Below are positions 35,910 through 44,726 of a stretch of DNA of 64,000 bases, piece by piece; within the stretch, counting starts at the first letter, position 1, and each line of letters begins with the position of its first letter. Source of the DNA: Bradyrhizobium genosp. SA-3 (GTDB lineage Bacteria; Pseudomonadota; Alphaproteobacteria; Rhizobiales; Xanthobacteraceae); NCBI RefSeq assembly GCF_004212635.1, contig NZ_PSRT01000022.1, positions 1 to 64,000 on the forward strand. Direction: 5' to 3'. The position numbers were made by a program, and so were the translations under genes. The notes beneath the pieces were generated by a model that had not been told where the DNA came from, did not search any database, and saw only the letters and a program-made list of their open reading frames with translations.

Positions 35910-36826
35910 CAGATCACCCGTCGCGCATCGAGCGCGTCACGCAGGCCGTCACCGATGAAGTTGATGGCGACGACCGCGATGAAGATCGCGCCGCCCGGGA
36001 ACAGCGCCCAATGCGGGCCGATGTCGAGAAAGTCCTTGGCGTCGAACAGCAGCCGGCCCCAGGTCGGGGTATCAGGCGGGAAGCCGAGGCCGAGGAAGGA
36101 CAGCGTCGATTCCGCGATGATCGCGGCGGCGACGTCGATGGTGCCGGCGATGATCACCGGGCCGACCGCATTGGGCAGGATATGGCGCACCACCTGCCGC
36201 ACCGGGCTGGCGCCGAGCGCGCGCGCGGCTTCGACGAACTCCTTCTCGCGGATCGACAGGAACTGCGCACGCACCAGGCGCGCCACCGGCATCCAGCGAA
36301 GGCCCCCGATCACGAGCACGATCAGGATGAAGATGCCGCCCTCTGGTCCGAACAACTGCTTCAGCCCGTCGCGGAAGAGATAGATGAGCAGCAGCAGCAG
36401 CGGCAGTTGCGGCAGCGACAGGAAGAGGTCGGTGAGCCACATCAGGCCGTGGCCGAGCGCGCCGCGCGACATGCCGGCGAGCGCGCCGATCAGCATGCCG
36501 ATGAAGACCGAGACCAGCATCGCGGCGAGCCCGACCGCGAGCGAGATCCGGCCGCCATAGATCATGCGGGCGAGGATGTCCTGACCGAGATCGTCAGTGC
36601 CGAAGGGATGCGCCAGCGAAGGCCCCTGCAGGCCGGCGACGATGTCGATCTCATTGATCTTGATGCGCCAGATGAACGGGCCGACCACCACCGCCAGCAC
36701 CAGGATCAGGAGCAGGAAGGCGCTGATCACGGCGAGCCGGTGGCGGCTGTAACGCCGCCACGTCTCGCGCCAGGGCGAGTAGACGCCCCGCTCAGCGGAG
36801 GGAGATGCGAGGGTCAAGCCAGCCAT
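35909..36826 (-). CDS. oligo/dipeptide ABC transporter permease (DppC-like)
   Basis: The 305-residue permease has six hydrophobic helices and the EAA loop EAARALGASPVRQVVRHILPNA near residue 205 that docks to the ATPases. The N-terminal OppC_N motif YSRHRLAVISAFLLL is present. The start at 36826 lies 35 bases inside the DppB-like gene, a longer overlap than elsewhere in the operon, so a later start is possible. Confidence 0.9.
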   Translation of the reverse strand: MAGLTLASPSAERGVYSPWRETWRRYSRHRLAVISAFLLLILVLAVVVGPFIWRIKINEIDIVAGLQGPSLAHPFGTDDLGQDILARMIYGGRISLAVGLAAMLVSVFIGMLIGALAGMSRGALGHGLMWLTDLFLSLPQLPLLLLLIYLFRDGLKQLFGPEGGIFILIVLVIGGLRWMPVARLVRAQFLSIREKEFVEAARALGASPVRQVVRHILPNAVGPVIIAGTIDVAAAIIAESTLSFLGLGFPPDTPTWGRLLFDAKDFLDIGPHWALFPGGAIFIAVVAINFIGDGLRDALDARRVI

Positions 36827-37751
36827 AAAGGACGTCCGCGATGAGGTTGAACAGCACCACGAGGCACGCGAAGACGAAGGTGACGGCCATCACCACCGGC
36901 GTGTCGTTGGAAAGGATGGAGGAGATCAGCAGCGAGCCGATGCCGGGAATGCGGAAGATCTGCTCGGTGACGATGGCGCCGCCGAACACCGCGGGCATCT
37001 GCAACGCAATGAGCGTCACGACCGGGATCATGGCGTTGCGCATCACGTGCTTGACGATGACCGTGGCCTGGCCGAGCCCCTTGGCCCGCGCCGTGGTGAC
37101 GTAGTCGAGCCTGATGACGTCGAGCATTGCCGAGCGCACGAAGCGCGTCATCGACGCCGCCTGGAACAGGCCGAGCACCGCCACCGGCATGATCGCCTGC
37201 CGGATCATCTCCAGCACCCAGCGGATGCCGGTGGCATTGATGTCGGTGGTGTAGACGAACGGCAGCCAGTCCAGCGTGACCGAGAAGATCAGGATGAACA
37301 GGATGCCGGTGAAGAAGGTCGGCAGCGAGAAGCCGACGAAGGCGAGCGTGTTGGCGACCTGGTCGAATATCGAATAAGGCTTGGTCGCCGCATAGACGCC
37401 GACGGGAATTGCGACCAGCAGCGCCAGGATCTGCGCCGAGCCGATCACGTAGAGTGTCGTCGGAAGGCGTTGGAGGATGAGCGTATCGACGTTCATCCGG
37501 CTGACGAACGAAAAACCCCAGTCGCCGTGCGTCATGGCCGAGAGCCAGTGCAGGTAACGAAGATAGATCGGATCATCCAGGCCAAATTTGGCCCGAAGTG
37601 CGGCTTGCACTTCGGGTGGCACGTTCGGATTGGTCGCTAGTTCGGAGAACGGGTCGCCGGGAGCCAGCGCCAGCACAAAGAACAGCACTGCCGAGATGCC
37701 GAGCAGGCTCGGAATCGCGATCAGCAAGCGACGCAGGACATACTGACTCAT
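36792..37751 (-). CDS. oligo/dipeptide ABC transporter permease (DppB-like)
   Basis: The 319-residue permease has the DppB opening MSQYVLRRLLIAIPSLLGIS, a periplasmic loop with DPFSELATNPNVPPE, and the EAA-type loop DYVTTARAKGLGQATVIVKHVMRNA near residue 215. Six helices are visible. It lies 29 bases after the binding-protein gene. It forms the membrane channel with the DppC-like subunit. Confidence 0.92.
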   Translation of the reverse strand: MSQYVLRRLLIAIPSLLGISAVLFFVLALAPGDPFSELATNPNVPPEVQAALRAKFGLDDPIYLRYLHWLSAMTHGDWGFSFVSRMNVDTLILQRLPTTLYVIGSAQILALLVAIPVGVYAATKPYSIFDQVANTLAFVGFSLPTFFTGILFILIFSVTLDWLPFVYTTDINATGIRWVLEMIRQAIMPVAVLGLFQAASMTRFVRSAMLDVIRLDYVTTARAKGLGQATVIVKHVMRNAMIPVVTLIALQMPAVFGGAIVTEQIFRIPGIGSLLISSILSNDTPVVMAVTFVFACLVVLFNLIADVLYGWLDPRISLR

Positions 37752-37780
37752 CAGGGATGGATCCTCTTAGCGGCCGTCCC

Positions 37781-39571
37781 TCACGCCTCCCGGTACCAAT
37801 CCTGGATGTTGTCCGTCTCGTTCGCCCAGCCGCTCAGCGCTGGCCGCAGCGTGTTGGCCGCGGCTTCCACCTTCAGGCGATGCATCACCGGAATGAACAC
37901 GGTGTCCTGCCAAAGTAGATCGTTGCACTTGATGTAGAGCGCGGCGCGCTTGACCGGATCGGTCTCGGTCTCAGCCGCCGCAATGGCGGCATCATAGTCC
38001 TTGTTGACGTAGCGCGGGAAATTCTGCCCCTGCCACTTGTTCTCCTTGGTGGCCACATTGGCGGAGATGTAGCGGCGCATGTGCAGAGCCGGATCTGGCT
38101 GCGTCATCGGGATCTGGAACTCCTCGATGTCGGCATAGAACTTGGGGTAGGTGTCGGGGTTGGCAACGTCCGATGAGAAGAACACCGAGGCGACGACCGA
38201 TTTCAGCTCCACATCGATGCCGGCCTTCTGGCAGGCCTGCTTGACGATCGCCTGGGTCTTCTGGCGCGGTCCGTTGGTCGAGGTCTGGTACAGGAGTTTG
38301 AACTTCTTTCCGTCCTTCTCGCGGATTCCGTCCGCTCCGACTTTCCACCCGGCGTCATCGAGCATCTTCGCCGCCTTCTCGATGTTGAACTCCCACGACG
38401 TGTTCTTCGAGACGAATTTTTCGGGGCCGTTGAGGTAGTTGGCGGTGGTACGGCCGGCGCGACCGTAAATCGCCTTTTTGACGGACTCGCGATCGACGAG
38501 CAGAGCGAGTGCCTTCCGCACGTTCGGATCCGAGAGGATCGGGTGCTTGGTCTTCATCGAAGACCGTTCGCCATCGACCTCGGTGTTCGGATCGGTGAAG
38601 TTGATCGCAATGAACTCGATGTCGCCACCGGTGGCGTAGACCGTCTTGCCCTTGCCGCCCTTCTCCAGACGCAGCAGCACGTCGTCTTCGACCTGCATAT
38701 TCCAGGCGAAATCGAATTCGCCGGTCTGGATCACCGCCCGCGCCGCGGAGACGGCATCGCCGCCGCCCTTCATCTCGATCGTGTCGAAATGCGGACGGTT
38801 GGGCATATGGTAGTCGGGATTGAGCTGGCCGCGGACCACGTCGCCCGGCTTGAATTCCACGAATTTATAGGGACCGGTGCCCACCGGAGCCAGATTGTTC
38901 GGCGCCTCGCGGGACTTCGAACCCTTGTAGTCCGCGAACAGATGCTTGGGGATGACGCAGCCATAGGCGCCGACGAAGGCATTTGCCCAGAAGGGTGTCG
39001 GAGTCTTGAACAGGATGCGAATGGAGAGATCGCTCACCTTCTCGACCGTGATCTCGCCATAGGTGCTGATCGAAACGGCGGCAGTGGCGGGATCGCTGGC
39101 ATATTGCCAGGTGAATACGAAGTCGTCGGCGGTGAGCGGCTTGCCATCGTGCCATTTAACTCCCGGCTTGATTTTCCAGACCACCGATTTGGCATCTGCG
39201 GCGAGACCGCCGTTTGCAACCGAGGGAATTTCTGCGGCGAGAATCGGGTTGAGATTGCCGTCGGCGTCCCAGCTTGCGAGCGGCTCGTAGAACAGGCGCG
39301 ATCCGTCCTGGTCCTTGGTGCCGGTGGCGAAATGTGGATTGAGCAGCGTCGGCCCCTGCCACCACAACAGCTTGAGAGGGCCGCCGCCCCCGCGCTTGGT
39401 TGGCTTATAGACCGCGGGGCTCTGCGCCATCGCAACGCCGCCGAGCGCGAGAAGCTGATTGGCCAGCGGAGCGGTGAGGCCGACAGCGGCCATGCGCTTG
39501 ATGAAGACGCGGCGATCCATCCGCCCGTCCTTCACCTGACCGATCATCGAACGCAGTTCTTTATCCAGCAT
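37781..39571 (-). CDS. peptide ABC transporter substrate-binding protein with Tat-type signal
   Basis: The 596-residue SBP_bac_5 protein begins with a Tat-like signal, RRVFIKR then a hydrophobic stretch ending AMAQS (cut near residue 51). FYEPLASWDADGNLNPILAAEIPS and the KPGVKWHDGKPLTADDFVFT block are typical of DppA/OppA proteins. Residues 1-17 before the twin arginines are unusual but common in rhizobial members. The ligand is unknown. The hydrolase gene upstream suggests acylated amino acids or small peptides. The ATG at 39571 is preferred over the open frame to 39673. Confidence 0.9.
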   Translation of the reverse strand: MLDKELRSMIGQVKDGRMDRRVFIKRMAAVGLTAPLANQLLALGGVAMAQSPAVYKPTKRGGGGPLKLLWWQGPTLLNPHFATGTKDQDGSRLFYEPLASWDADGNLNPILAAEIPSVANGGLAADAKSVVWKIKPGVKWHDGKPLTADDFVFTWQYASDPATAAVSISTYGEITVEKVSDLSIRILFKTPTPFWANAFVGAYGCVIPKHLFADYKGSKSREAPNNLAPVGTGPYKFVEFKPGDVVRGQLNPDYHMPNRPHFDTIEMKGGGDAVSAARAVIQTGEFDFAWNMQVEDDVLLRLEKGGKGKTVYATGGDIEFIAINFTDPNTEVDGERSSMKTKHPILSDPNVRKALALLVDRESVKKAIYGRAGRTTANYLNGPEKFVSKNTSWEFNIEKAAKMLDDAGWKVGADGIREKDGKKFKLLYQTSTNGPRQKTQAIVKQACQKAGIDVELKSVVASVFFSSDVANPDTYPKFYADIEEFQIPMTQPDPALHMRRYISANVATKENKWQGQNFPRYVNKDYDAAIAAAETETDPVKRAALYIKCNDLLWQDTVFIPVMHRLKVEAAANTLRPALSGWANETDNIQDWYREA

Positions 39572-39833
39572 GGTTGTCCCCCGTCTGGTTCCGATAGTGA
39601 TGAAGGCGGGCCGCCATGCGCGGCCGCCCATTTGGCTGGCAGTAGATGGCACACCGAATGGGGTGCACGTCAACTAGGACCGTGTGTATGCAAACGGTCT
39701 TCTGGCTGTCCCTTGGGCAAAATTGCGTTCCGCAGCCCATCCGTGCGGCAATCCAGCATCAAAACCTGCTGGATTGCGCGCTGCACTGCGGAAAATTTGT
39801 TCGCCGGATCAGACGAAGTATCGAGGCGAAATT
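39572..39833. other. intergenic region between M20 hydrolase and importer genes
   Basis: These 262 bases have no credible gene. On the minus strand a GC-rich hairpin (arms GGGCGGCC and GGCGGCCC, about 39606-39632) lies 40-60 bases upstream of the binding-protein start. It could be an attenuator, or a transcript-stabilising structure that lets the binding protein be made in excess. Inverted CAATCCAGCA / TGCTGGATTG arms lie near 39750-39776. Confidence 0.4.
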
Positions 39834-41252
39834 CTACGCCACGGACATATCGAGCGGCGGCGCGACGCGGTCCGGCAACGGACAAATGTAAGGCGTCTTG
39901 GCCGTCCGCTTCTGAAGATCCGCCTTGGCAGACTTGATCAGCTCTGGTTCCGTCAGCGCCTTGATGCCGAGCCCGGCCATCGCCTTGGCCGCCTGCACCA
40001 TGGCCTTGTGCGCATGCGGACTCTTGCCCTGTGCTACCACCTGCCAGGTGTGGAAGGGCGTGCCGATTGCAACCGTCGGTGCATGAACCTGCACGGTCGG
40101 GACCACCCAGCTCACGTCGCCCACATCGGTCGAGCCGACCAGCGGGTTGCGCTTGGCATCCAGCGGCACCAGGAAGTCGGCCAGCGGCCGATCGGTCGGC
40201 TCCATGCCGATCGCGTAGTAGACCGACGAGATGTCCTTGTCGCTCAGCGTCGCACGGATCTGGCCGGCAAAGCTCTTGTCCGCGTCGTCGAAATGCGGCG
40301 GTCCGAGCTCTTCCATCACCCGGTGCAGCGCCTGTTCCAGCGGCGCGTTCGGCAGGATGTTGGAGACTGCGGAGATGATCTTCATTTCCACCTTGGTCTC
40401 GGTCATCAGCGCCGCGCCCTGCGCGATCTTGGACACGCGCTCGACCAGTTCGTTCATGCCGGGAAGATCGCGGGCGCGGATCGAATAGCGCACGCGCGCA
40501 TGGGCCTGCACCACGTTGGGCGCGATGCCGCCGGTGTCGAGCAAGGCATAGTGCACGCGCGCGTCGCTCGGCATGTGCTCGCGCATGTAGTTCACGCCGA
40601 CGTTCATCAATTCCACCGCGTCGAGCGCAGAACGGCCGAGATGCGGCGAGGCCGCCGCATGCGAGGTGCGGCCGGTGAAGATGAAATCCGCGCGCGTGTT
40701 GGCAAGCGACGGCGTCACCGCCACTTCCCAGAAGCTGTGCGGATGCCAGGTGATGGCGATATCGGCATCTTCGAACGCACCGGAGCGCACCATGAAGGCC
40801 TTTGCCGCGCCACCTTCCTCTGCGGGGCAGCCGTAATAGCGCACGCGGCCCGGCACCTTGTTCTCGGCGAGCCAGTCCTTCACCGCGGTCGCGGCGAGCA
40901 GCGCGGCGGAACCGAGCAGATTGTGACCGCAGCCATGGCCATGGCCACCGGTCTCGATCGGACGGTGCTCGGCAACACCCGCCTCCTGGCTCAATCCCGG
41001 CAGCGCGTCATATTCACCCATGAAGGCGATGACCGGACCGCCCTCGCCCCACTCGCCCATCAGCGCAGTCGGGATGCCGGCGACATTCTCGGTGATGCGG
41101 AAACCCTGATGGCGCAGCTCGGAGAGATGCTCGGCGGCTGACCGCGCCTCGGTGTAGCACACCTCGGGCGTGCCCCAGACCTTGTCGCTGAGGTCGATGA
41201 AACGCGCCTTGATCGTGTCGACGCCACGCCAGATGTCGCTGCGGTTATCCAT
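39834..41252 (-). CDS. M20 family metallo-amidohydrolase (AbgB/HipO-like)
   Basis: The 472-residue zinc peptidase/amidohydrolase has the metal-binding ETGGHGHGCGHNLLGSAAL near residue 100, CPAEEGGAAKAF near 145 and a dimerisation domain starting FTGRTSHAAASPHLGRSALDAVEL. This subgroup includes p-aminobenzoyl-glutamate hydrolase subunit B and other amide hydrolases. It precedes the importer genes on the same strand, about 260 bases apart, so it probably works on what they import. No leader peptide is seen, so it is cytoplasmic. Confidence 0.88.
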   Translation of the reverse strand: MDNRSDIWRGVDTIKARFIDLSDKVWGTPEVCYTEARSAAEHLSELRHQGFRITENVAGIPTALMGEWGEGGPVIAFMGEYDALPGLSQEAGVAEHRPIETGGHGHGCGHNLLGSAALLAATAVKDWLAENKVPGRVRYYGCPAEEGGAAKAFMVRSGAFEDADIAITWHPHSFWEVAVTPSLANTRADFIFTGRTSHAAASPHLGRSALDAVELMNVGVNYMREHMPSDARVHYALLDTGGIAPNVVQAHARVRYSIRARDLPGMNELVERVSKIAQGAALMTETKVEMKIISAVSNILPNAPLEQALHRVMEELGPPHFDDADKSFAGQIRATLSDKDISSVYYAIGMEPTDRPLADFLVPLDAKRNPLVGSTDVGDVSWVVPTVQVHAPTVAIGTPFHTWQVVAQGKSPHAHKAMVQAAKAMAGLGIKALTEPELIKSAKADLQKRTAKTPYICPLPDRVAPPLDMSVA

Positions 41253-41436
41253 GCTTCGATCCGTGATTCCTGGTCAAACGAAGCGGCAATGGTTAGCAGC
41301 TTCGTTGCACGGCGCCTAGCACCTCGCCAGACACCAGCCATGCGGGGGCTGCCGGATCGAGGGGCCGCCTGCCGTCTGTGCATGAACCGTCGCTAAGCCT
41401 TTCGAAGATTTCACGCGGCGTTCTCTGGAATAGTTG

Positions 41437-41461
41437 GGAACGAGGCTTTCAAGACGGCGTC
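41437..41461 (+). promoter_or_regulatory. weak candidate EcfG-type promoter, GGAAC-N16-CGTC
   Basis: GGAAC at 41437-41441 and CGTC at 41458-41461 differ from the consensus by one base in the -10 element. It lies about 78 bases before the HtrA-like gene. Confidence 0.3.
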
Positions 41462-41539
41462 CTCCAGCCTAAATTATGCGTGCTTCGCGCGTCGTTCCGC
41501 CGGCCACGGCGGAGCGATGCTCTCAGCCAGGAGAACTCC

Positions 41540-42511
41540 ATGTCCACCCTGACCGAATGGAGAGTGCCGCCGGCCAATCAGCCGCGTGCGAGCGATTACC
41601 GCTTCGATCTCGACCGCGCGCTCGGCTCCGTCGTCGGCCTGCACGCCATCATCCCGCCGGACGCCTTCAGCGCCGAGACGCTGGGCACCGAGCGCGCCGG
41701 CAACGGCGTCGTGATCGACGACGGGCTGGTGCTCACCATCGGCTACCTCATCACCGAGGCGGAATCCGTATGGCTGCACCTCGCCGACGGGCGTGTGGTC
41801 GAAGGGCATGCGCTCGGTTTCGATTCCGTCACCGGCTTCGGCTTGGTACAGGCGCTCGGCCAGCTCGACGTCGAACCTCTGCCGCTCGGCACCTCGGCGG
41901 AGACGCGGATCGGCGACCGCGTCGTGGTCGGCGGCGCCGGCGGCCGCACGCGCTCGGTTGCGAGCCAGATCGTGGCCAAGCAGGAATTCGCCGGCTATTG
42001 GGAATATCTGCTGGATGAGGCGATCTTTACCTATCCCGCACATCCGAACTGGGGCGGCACCGCGCTTCTCAACGAACGCGGCGAGTTGATCGGCATCGGC
42101 TCGCTCCAACTTGAGCGCGAACGCGACGGCAAGGCCGAGCATGTCAACATGATCGTGCCGATCGACCTCTTGAAGCCGATCCTCGACGACCTGCGCAAGT
42201 TCGGCCGCGTCAACAAGCCGGCGCGACCGTGGCTCGGGCTCTTCTCGACCGAGATCGACAACCGCGTGGTGGTGATCGGGATATCCGCCAACGGTCCGGC
42301 CGCGCGCGCCGAGCTCAAGACCGGCGATGTCATCCTCGCCGTGGACGGTGACAAGGTCACGAGCCAGACCGGCTTCTACAAGAAGATGTGGGCGCTCGGC
42401 GCCGCCGGCGTCGACGTGCCGCTGACCGTGCATCACGAAGGCGTCACCTTCGACGTCACGGTGACCTCGACCGATCGCTTCAAGCTCCTGAAGGCGCCGA
42501 AGCTGCACTGA
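41540..42511 (+). CDS. HtrA/S1C-like PDZ protein lacking the catalytic triad
   Basis: The 323-residue protein has a trypsin-like domain followed by one PDZ domain (about residues 225-320, PARPWLGLFSTEI ... ARAELKTGDVILAVDGDKV). Compared with DegP/HtrA by eye, all three catalytic positions are changed. The TNxHV region reads TIGYLI (His lost), the TDLAL region reads TGFGL (Asp lost), and GNSGGP reads PNWGGT (Ser lost). The protein also lacks a signal peptide. It is therefore probably a non-proteolytic scaffold or chaperone in the cytoplasm. A GGAG site precedes the ATG. It is followed after 22 bases by an esterase gene, likely in one operon. Confidence 0.82.
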   Translation: MSTLTEWRVPPANQPRASDYRFDLDRALGSVVGLHAIIPPDAFSAETLGTERAGNGVVIDDGLVLTIGYLITEAESVWLHLADGRVVEGHALGFDSVTGFGLVQALGQLDVEPLPLGTSAETRIGDRVVVGGAGGRTRSVASQIVAKQEFAGYWEYLLDEAIFTYPAHPNWGGTALLNERGELIGIGSLQLERERDGKAEHVNMIVPIDLLKPILDDLRKFGRVNKPARPWLGLFSTEIDNRVVVIGISANGPAARAELKTGDVILAVDGDKVTSQTGFYKKMWALGAAGVDVPLTVHHEGVTFDVTVTSTDRFKLLKAPKLH

Positions 42512-42533
42512 CGCAAGGCCTGAGGAAGCGGGG

Positions 42534-43604
42534 ATGACCGAGGCCGTCGTGGACGACATCGTGGCCGTGCTGCCGCCACTGCTCAATGCGCTGGAGGCTC
42601 TCGGCTTCTTCCAGCGGCATCTGCACCCGCCGGCCTTCGCGTCGGTGATGAACGCGATCGGCGCGCCTGACGAGGCGCTGCAAGCGGCGCGGGCGGCGAT
42701 CGGCGACTGGCCTGAGCGGTTCACCGACCTACGCGGTCGGCTCGATCGCGCCTGCGACGAGACACTCGCCGCCTTTGCCGGCATTCGCGAGGTCGAGCGC
42801 GGCAATGGCGACCTCGTCGCCGTGTTTCGCGCGCTACGCCACCTGCCGCGCGCACAGGAGGCGCTCTATCCGCTGGCGCTCCAGTTTCCGCCGGTGAGCA
42901 GCTTCTTTCTCAACGCTGCCAATCGCGAAGATGCCGATCTGTCGTCGCGGCTCGAAGTCGGCGCGAGCGAAAATACCGGCATCTTCCATGATCACAACGA
43001 GCCCGGCAGCCGCGGCGGCTTCTCGGTCTATGTGCCCGAATATTACACGCCCGATCGCGCCATGCCGCTGGTGATGGCGCTGCATGGCGGCAGCGGCAAC
43101 GGGCGCGGTTTCCTGTGGGGCTGGTTGCGCGATGCGCGCAGCCTTGGCGCAATCCTGGTGGCGCCGACCGCAACCGGCCCGACCTGGGCGCTGATGGGCG
43201 ACGATGGCGACACGCCGAACCTCATGCGCATCCTCGGGACCGTGCGCAGCCGGTGGAAGGTTGATACCTCGCGGATGCTGCTGACCGGCATGAGCGACGG
43301 CGGCACCTTCTGCTACGTCACCGGCCTCGACGGCGCCTCACCCTTCACGCATCTTGCGCCGGTGTCGGCGACCTTCCATCCGCTGATGGCGGAGATGGCG
43401 GACGCCGCGCGCGTCCAGCGCCTGCCGGTCTTCATCACGCACGGCAAGCTCGACTGGATGTTTCCGGTGCAGACCGCGCGGCAGACGCAGGCGGCGCTCT
43501 CTGCCGCTGGCGCCGACGTCACCTATCGGGAGATCGACGACCTCAGTCACACCTATCCGCGCGAAATCAACGCGGAGCTGCTGGAATGGCTGAATGGGAC
43601 ATGA
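42534..43604 (+). CDS. alpha/beta-hydrolase, phospholipase/carboxylesterase type
   Basis: The 356-residue protein has about 120 N-terminal residues of helical sequence without a recognised domain. An alpha/beta-hydrolase follows: the oxyanion region LVMALHGGSGNGRGF near residue 178, nucleophile elbow LTGMSDGG (G-x-S-x-G) near 250, and catalytic His in DLSHTYP near 340. ITHGKLDWMFP carries the likely Asp. It has no signal peptide. Substrate is unknown; relatives act on acyl esters. It directly follows the HtrA-like gene. Confidence 0.82.
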   Translation: MTEAVVDDIVAVLPPLLNALEALGFFQRHLHPPAFASVMNAIGAPDEALQAARAAIGDWPERFTDLRGRLDRACDETLAAFAGIREVERGNGDLVAVFRALRHLPRAQEALYPLALQFPPVSSFFLNAANREDADLSSRLEVGASENTGIFHDHNEPGSRGGFSVYVPEYYTPDRAMPLVMALHGGSGNGRGFLWGWLRDARSLGAILVAPTATGPTWALMGDDGDTPNLMRILGTVRSRWKVDTSRMLLTGMSDGGTFCYVTGLDGASPFTHLAPVSATFHPLMAEMADAARVQRLPVFITHGKLDWMFPVQTARQTQAALSAAGADVTYREIDDLSHTYPREINAELLEWLNGT

Positions 43605-43637
43605 ACGATCCGTCCTTATCTGTGCCGTACTGCCGCG

Positions 43638-43662
43638 GGAACCATCGCTCCGGGCCGACGTT
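43638..43662 (+). promoter_or_regulatory. EcfG-type general stress promoter, GGAAC-N16-CGTT
   Basis: GGAAC at 43638-43642, 16 bases, CGTT at 43659-43662: an exact consensus match. The -10 ends 24 bases before the ATG of the small membrane protein gene, with GGAGG between them. Confidence 0.72.
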
Positions 43663-43686
43663 ATCGCCGGTCACCGGAGGTTCGCT

Positions 43687-43893
43687 ATGCAGACTTTTTT
43701 TGGAATGATCCTGGGCGCGCTGCTGCTCGCGGGCGGCGTTTACGTCTATGATTCCATGCAGACGTCGTCGGTCGCCAATGGCGAGGTCGCGATCACCAAT
43801 CGCACCATCGTGAACTGGGATGTCGCCAAAGCCGATTGGGACGCGCTGCGCGACCGCGCGCACAAGGACTGGGTCCGGATCTCGTCGAAGTAA
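43687..43893 (+). CDS. small single-pass membrane protein, stress-promoter associated
   Basis: The 68-residue protein has one N-terminal hydrophobic helix (FFGMILGALLLAGGVYVY, residues 4-21). A polar tail follows, AITNRTIVNWDVAKADWDALRDRAHKDW, probably periplasmic and rich in Trp and Asp. I do not recognise a named family beyond rhizobial hypothetical proteins. GGAGG precedes the ATG and an exact EcfG-type promoter lies just upstream, so it is probably made in the general stress response. Confidence 0.8.
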   Translation: MQTFFGMILGALLLAGGVYVYDSMQTSSVANGEVAITNRTIVNWDVAKADWDALRDRAHKDWVRISSK

Positions 43894-43971
43894 CGAGGCC
43901 GCATCATGACCAAGGCGCCGTCGCGAACTCCGCGGCGGCGCCTTTGTGTTGCGTGCTGACTATCGCTCGGC

Positions 43972-44628
43972 TCAGTTCATCTTGGCCTTGCGTGCGTCGG
44001 CAATGACCTGCTCGAACTCGTTCATGCTCAGCACGCCCGGTACGCGGTACTTGCCGACGATGAAGGATGGCGTGCCGCGGAAGCCAAAGGCTTCGGCCTG
44101 CTCATTGTTGCGCTTGAGGATGGCGTCGATGTCTTTTGCATGGTCGGCGAGATCGCGCTTCAGCCGGTCCATGTCGACGCCGGCGCCAGCAAGAAGCTCA
44201 TTGATGCGCGGCTCGGTCAGGCGCGAGCTGACGCCCATCATGGCGTCGTGGGCCTGATGGTACTTGCCCTGGAATTTGGCGGCGAGCGCGGTCCGCGCCG
44301 CCGTGACCGAGACCGGCCCGAGGATCGGCCAATCCTTCATCACCAGCCGCACCTTGCCGTCGTCCTGGACGACCTGGCGCAGCTCAGGCTCGAGCTTGCG
44401 GCAATAGGGACAATTGTAGTCGGACCATTCGACGATGGTGATGTTGCCGTCGGGATTGCCGGCAACCGGCGTGTCGGGATCGCGCAGCACCTTGGTTTCG
44501 GTCAGCACCTCGTCGGCGGCGGCGGCGCGCCCGAAAGTGGTCCCGCCCGCCGCCAAGGCGCCCGCCCCTATCAACGTCAACGCCGCGCGCCGCGTCGTCA
44601 CAAGGCCCTTATTCCCAGATCCTGCCAT
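43972..44628 (-). CDS. DsbA-family thiol:disulfide oxidoreductase
   Basis: The 218-residue protein has an N-terminal export signal with TTRRAALTLIGAGALAAGG (a Tat-like RR), then a DsbA/thioredoxin domain with active site NCPYC near residue 74 and cis-Pro in RGTPSFIVG near 182. The CPYC centre with DsbA_oxidoreductase layout resembles the 27-kDa outer membrane protein/Com1-like group. It probably acts in the periplasm in forming or correcting disulfides. A DsbB lies 4 kb away (48625) and could reoxidise it. Confidence 0.88.
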   Translation of the reverse strand: MAGSGNKGLVTTRRAALTLIGAGALAAGGTTFGRAAAADEVLTETKVLRDPDTPVAGNPDGNITIVEWSDYNCPYCRKLEPELRQVVQDDGKVRLVMKDWPILGPVSVTAARTALAAKFQGKYHQAHDAMMGVSSRLTEPRINELLAGAGVDMDRLKRDLADHAKDIDAILKRNNEQAEAFGFRGTPSFIVGKYRVPGVLSMNEFEQVIADARKAKMN

Positions 44629-44726
44629 AGCTCGTCCCGTTTCGGTCCCATCGCCGCAAATACGATTCGGGACCGGGAATTGTTACGGCTGATATAGAGC
44701 GTCGCGGGCGCGATGTCATCGCCATG

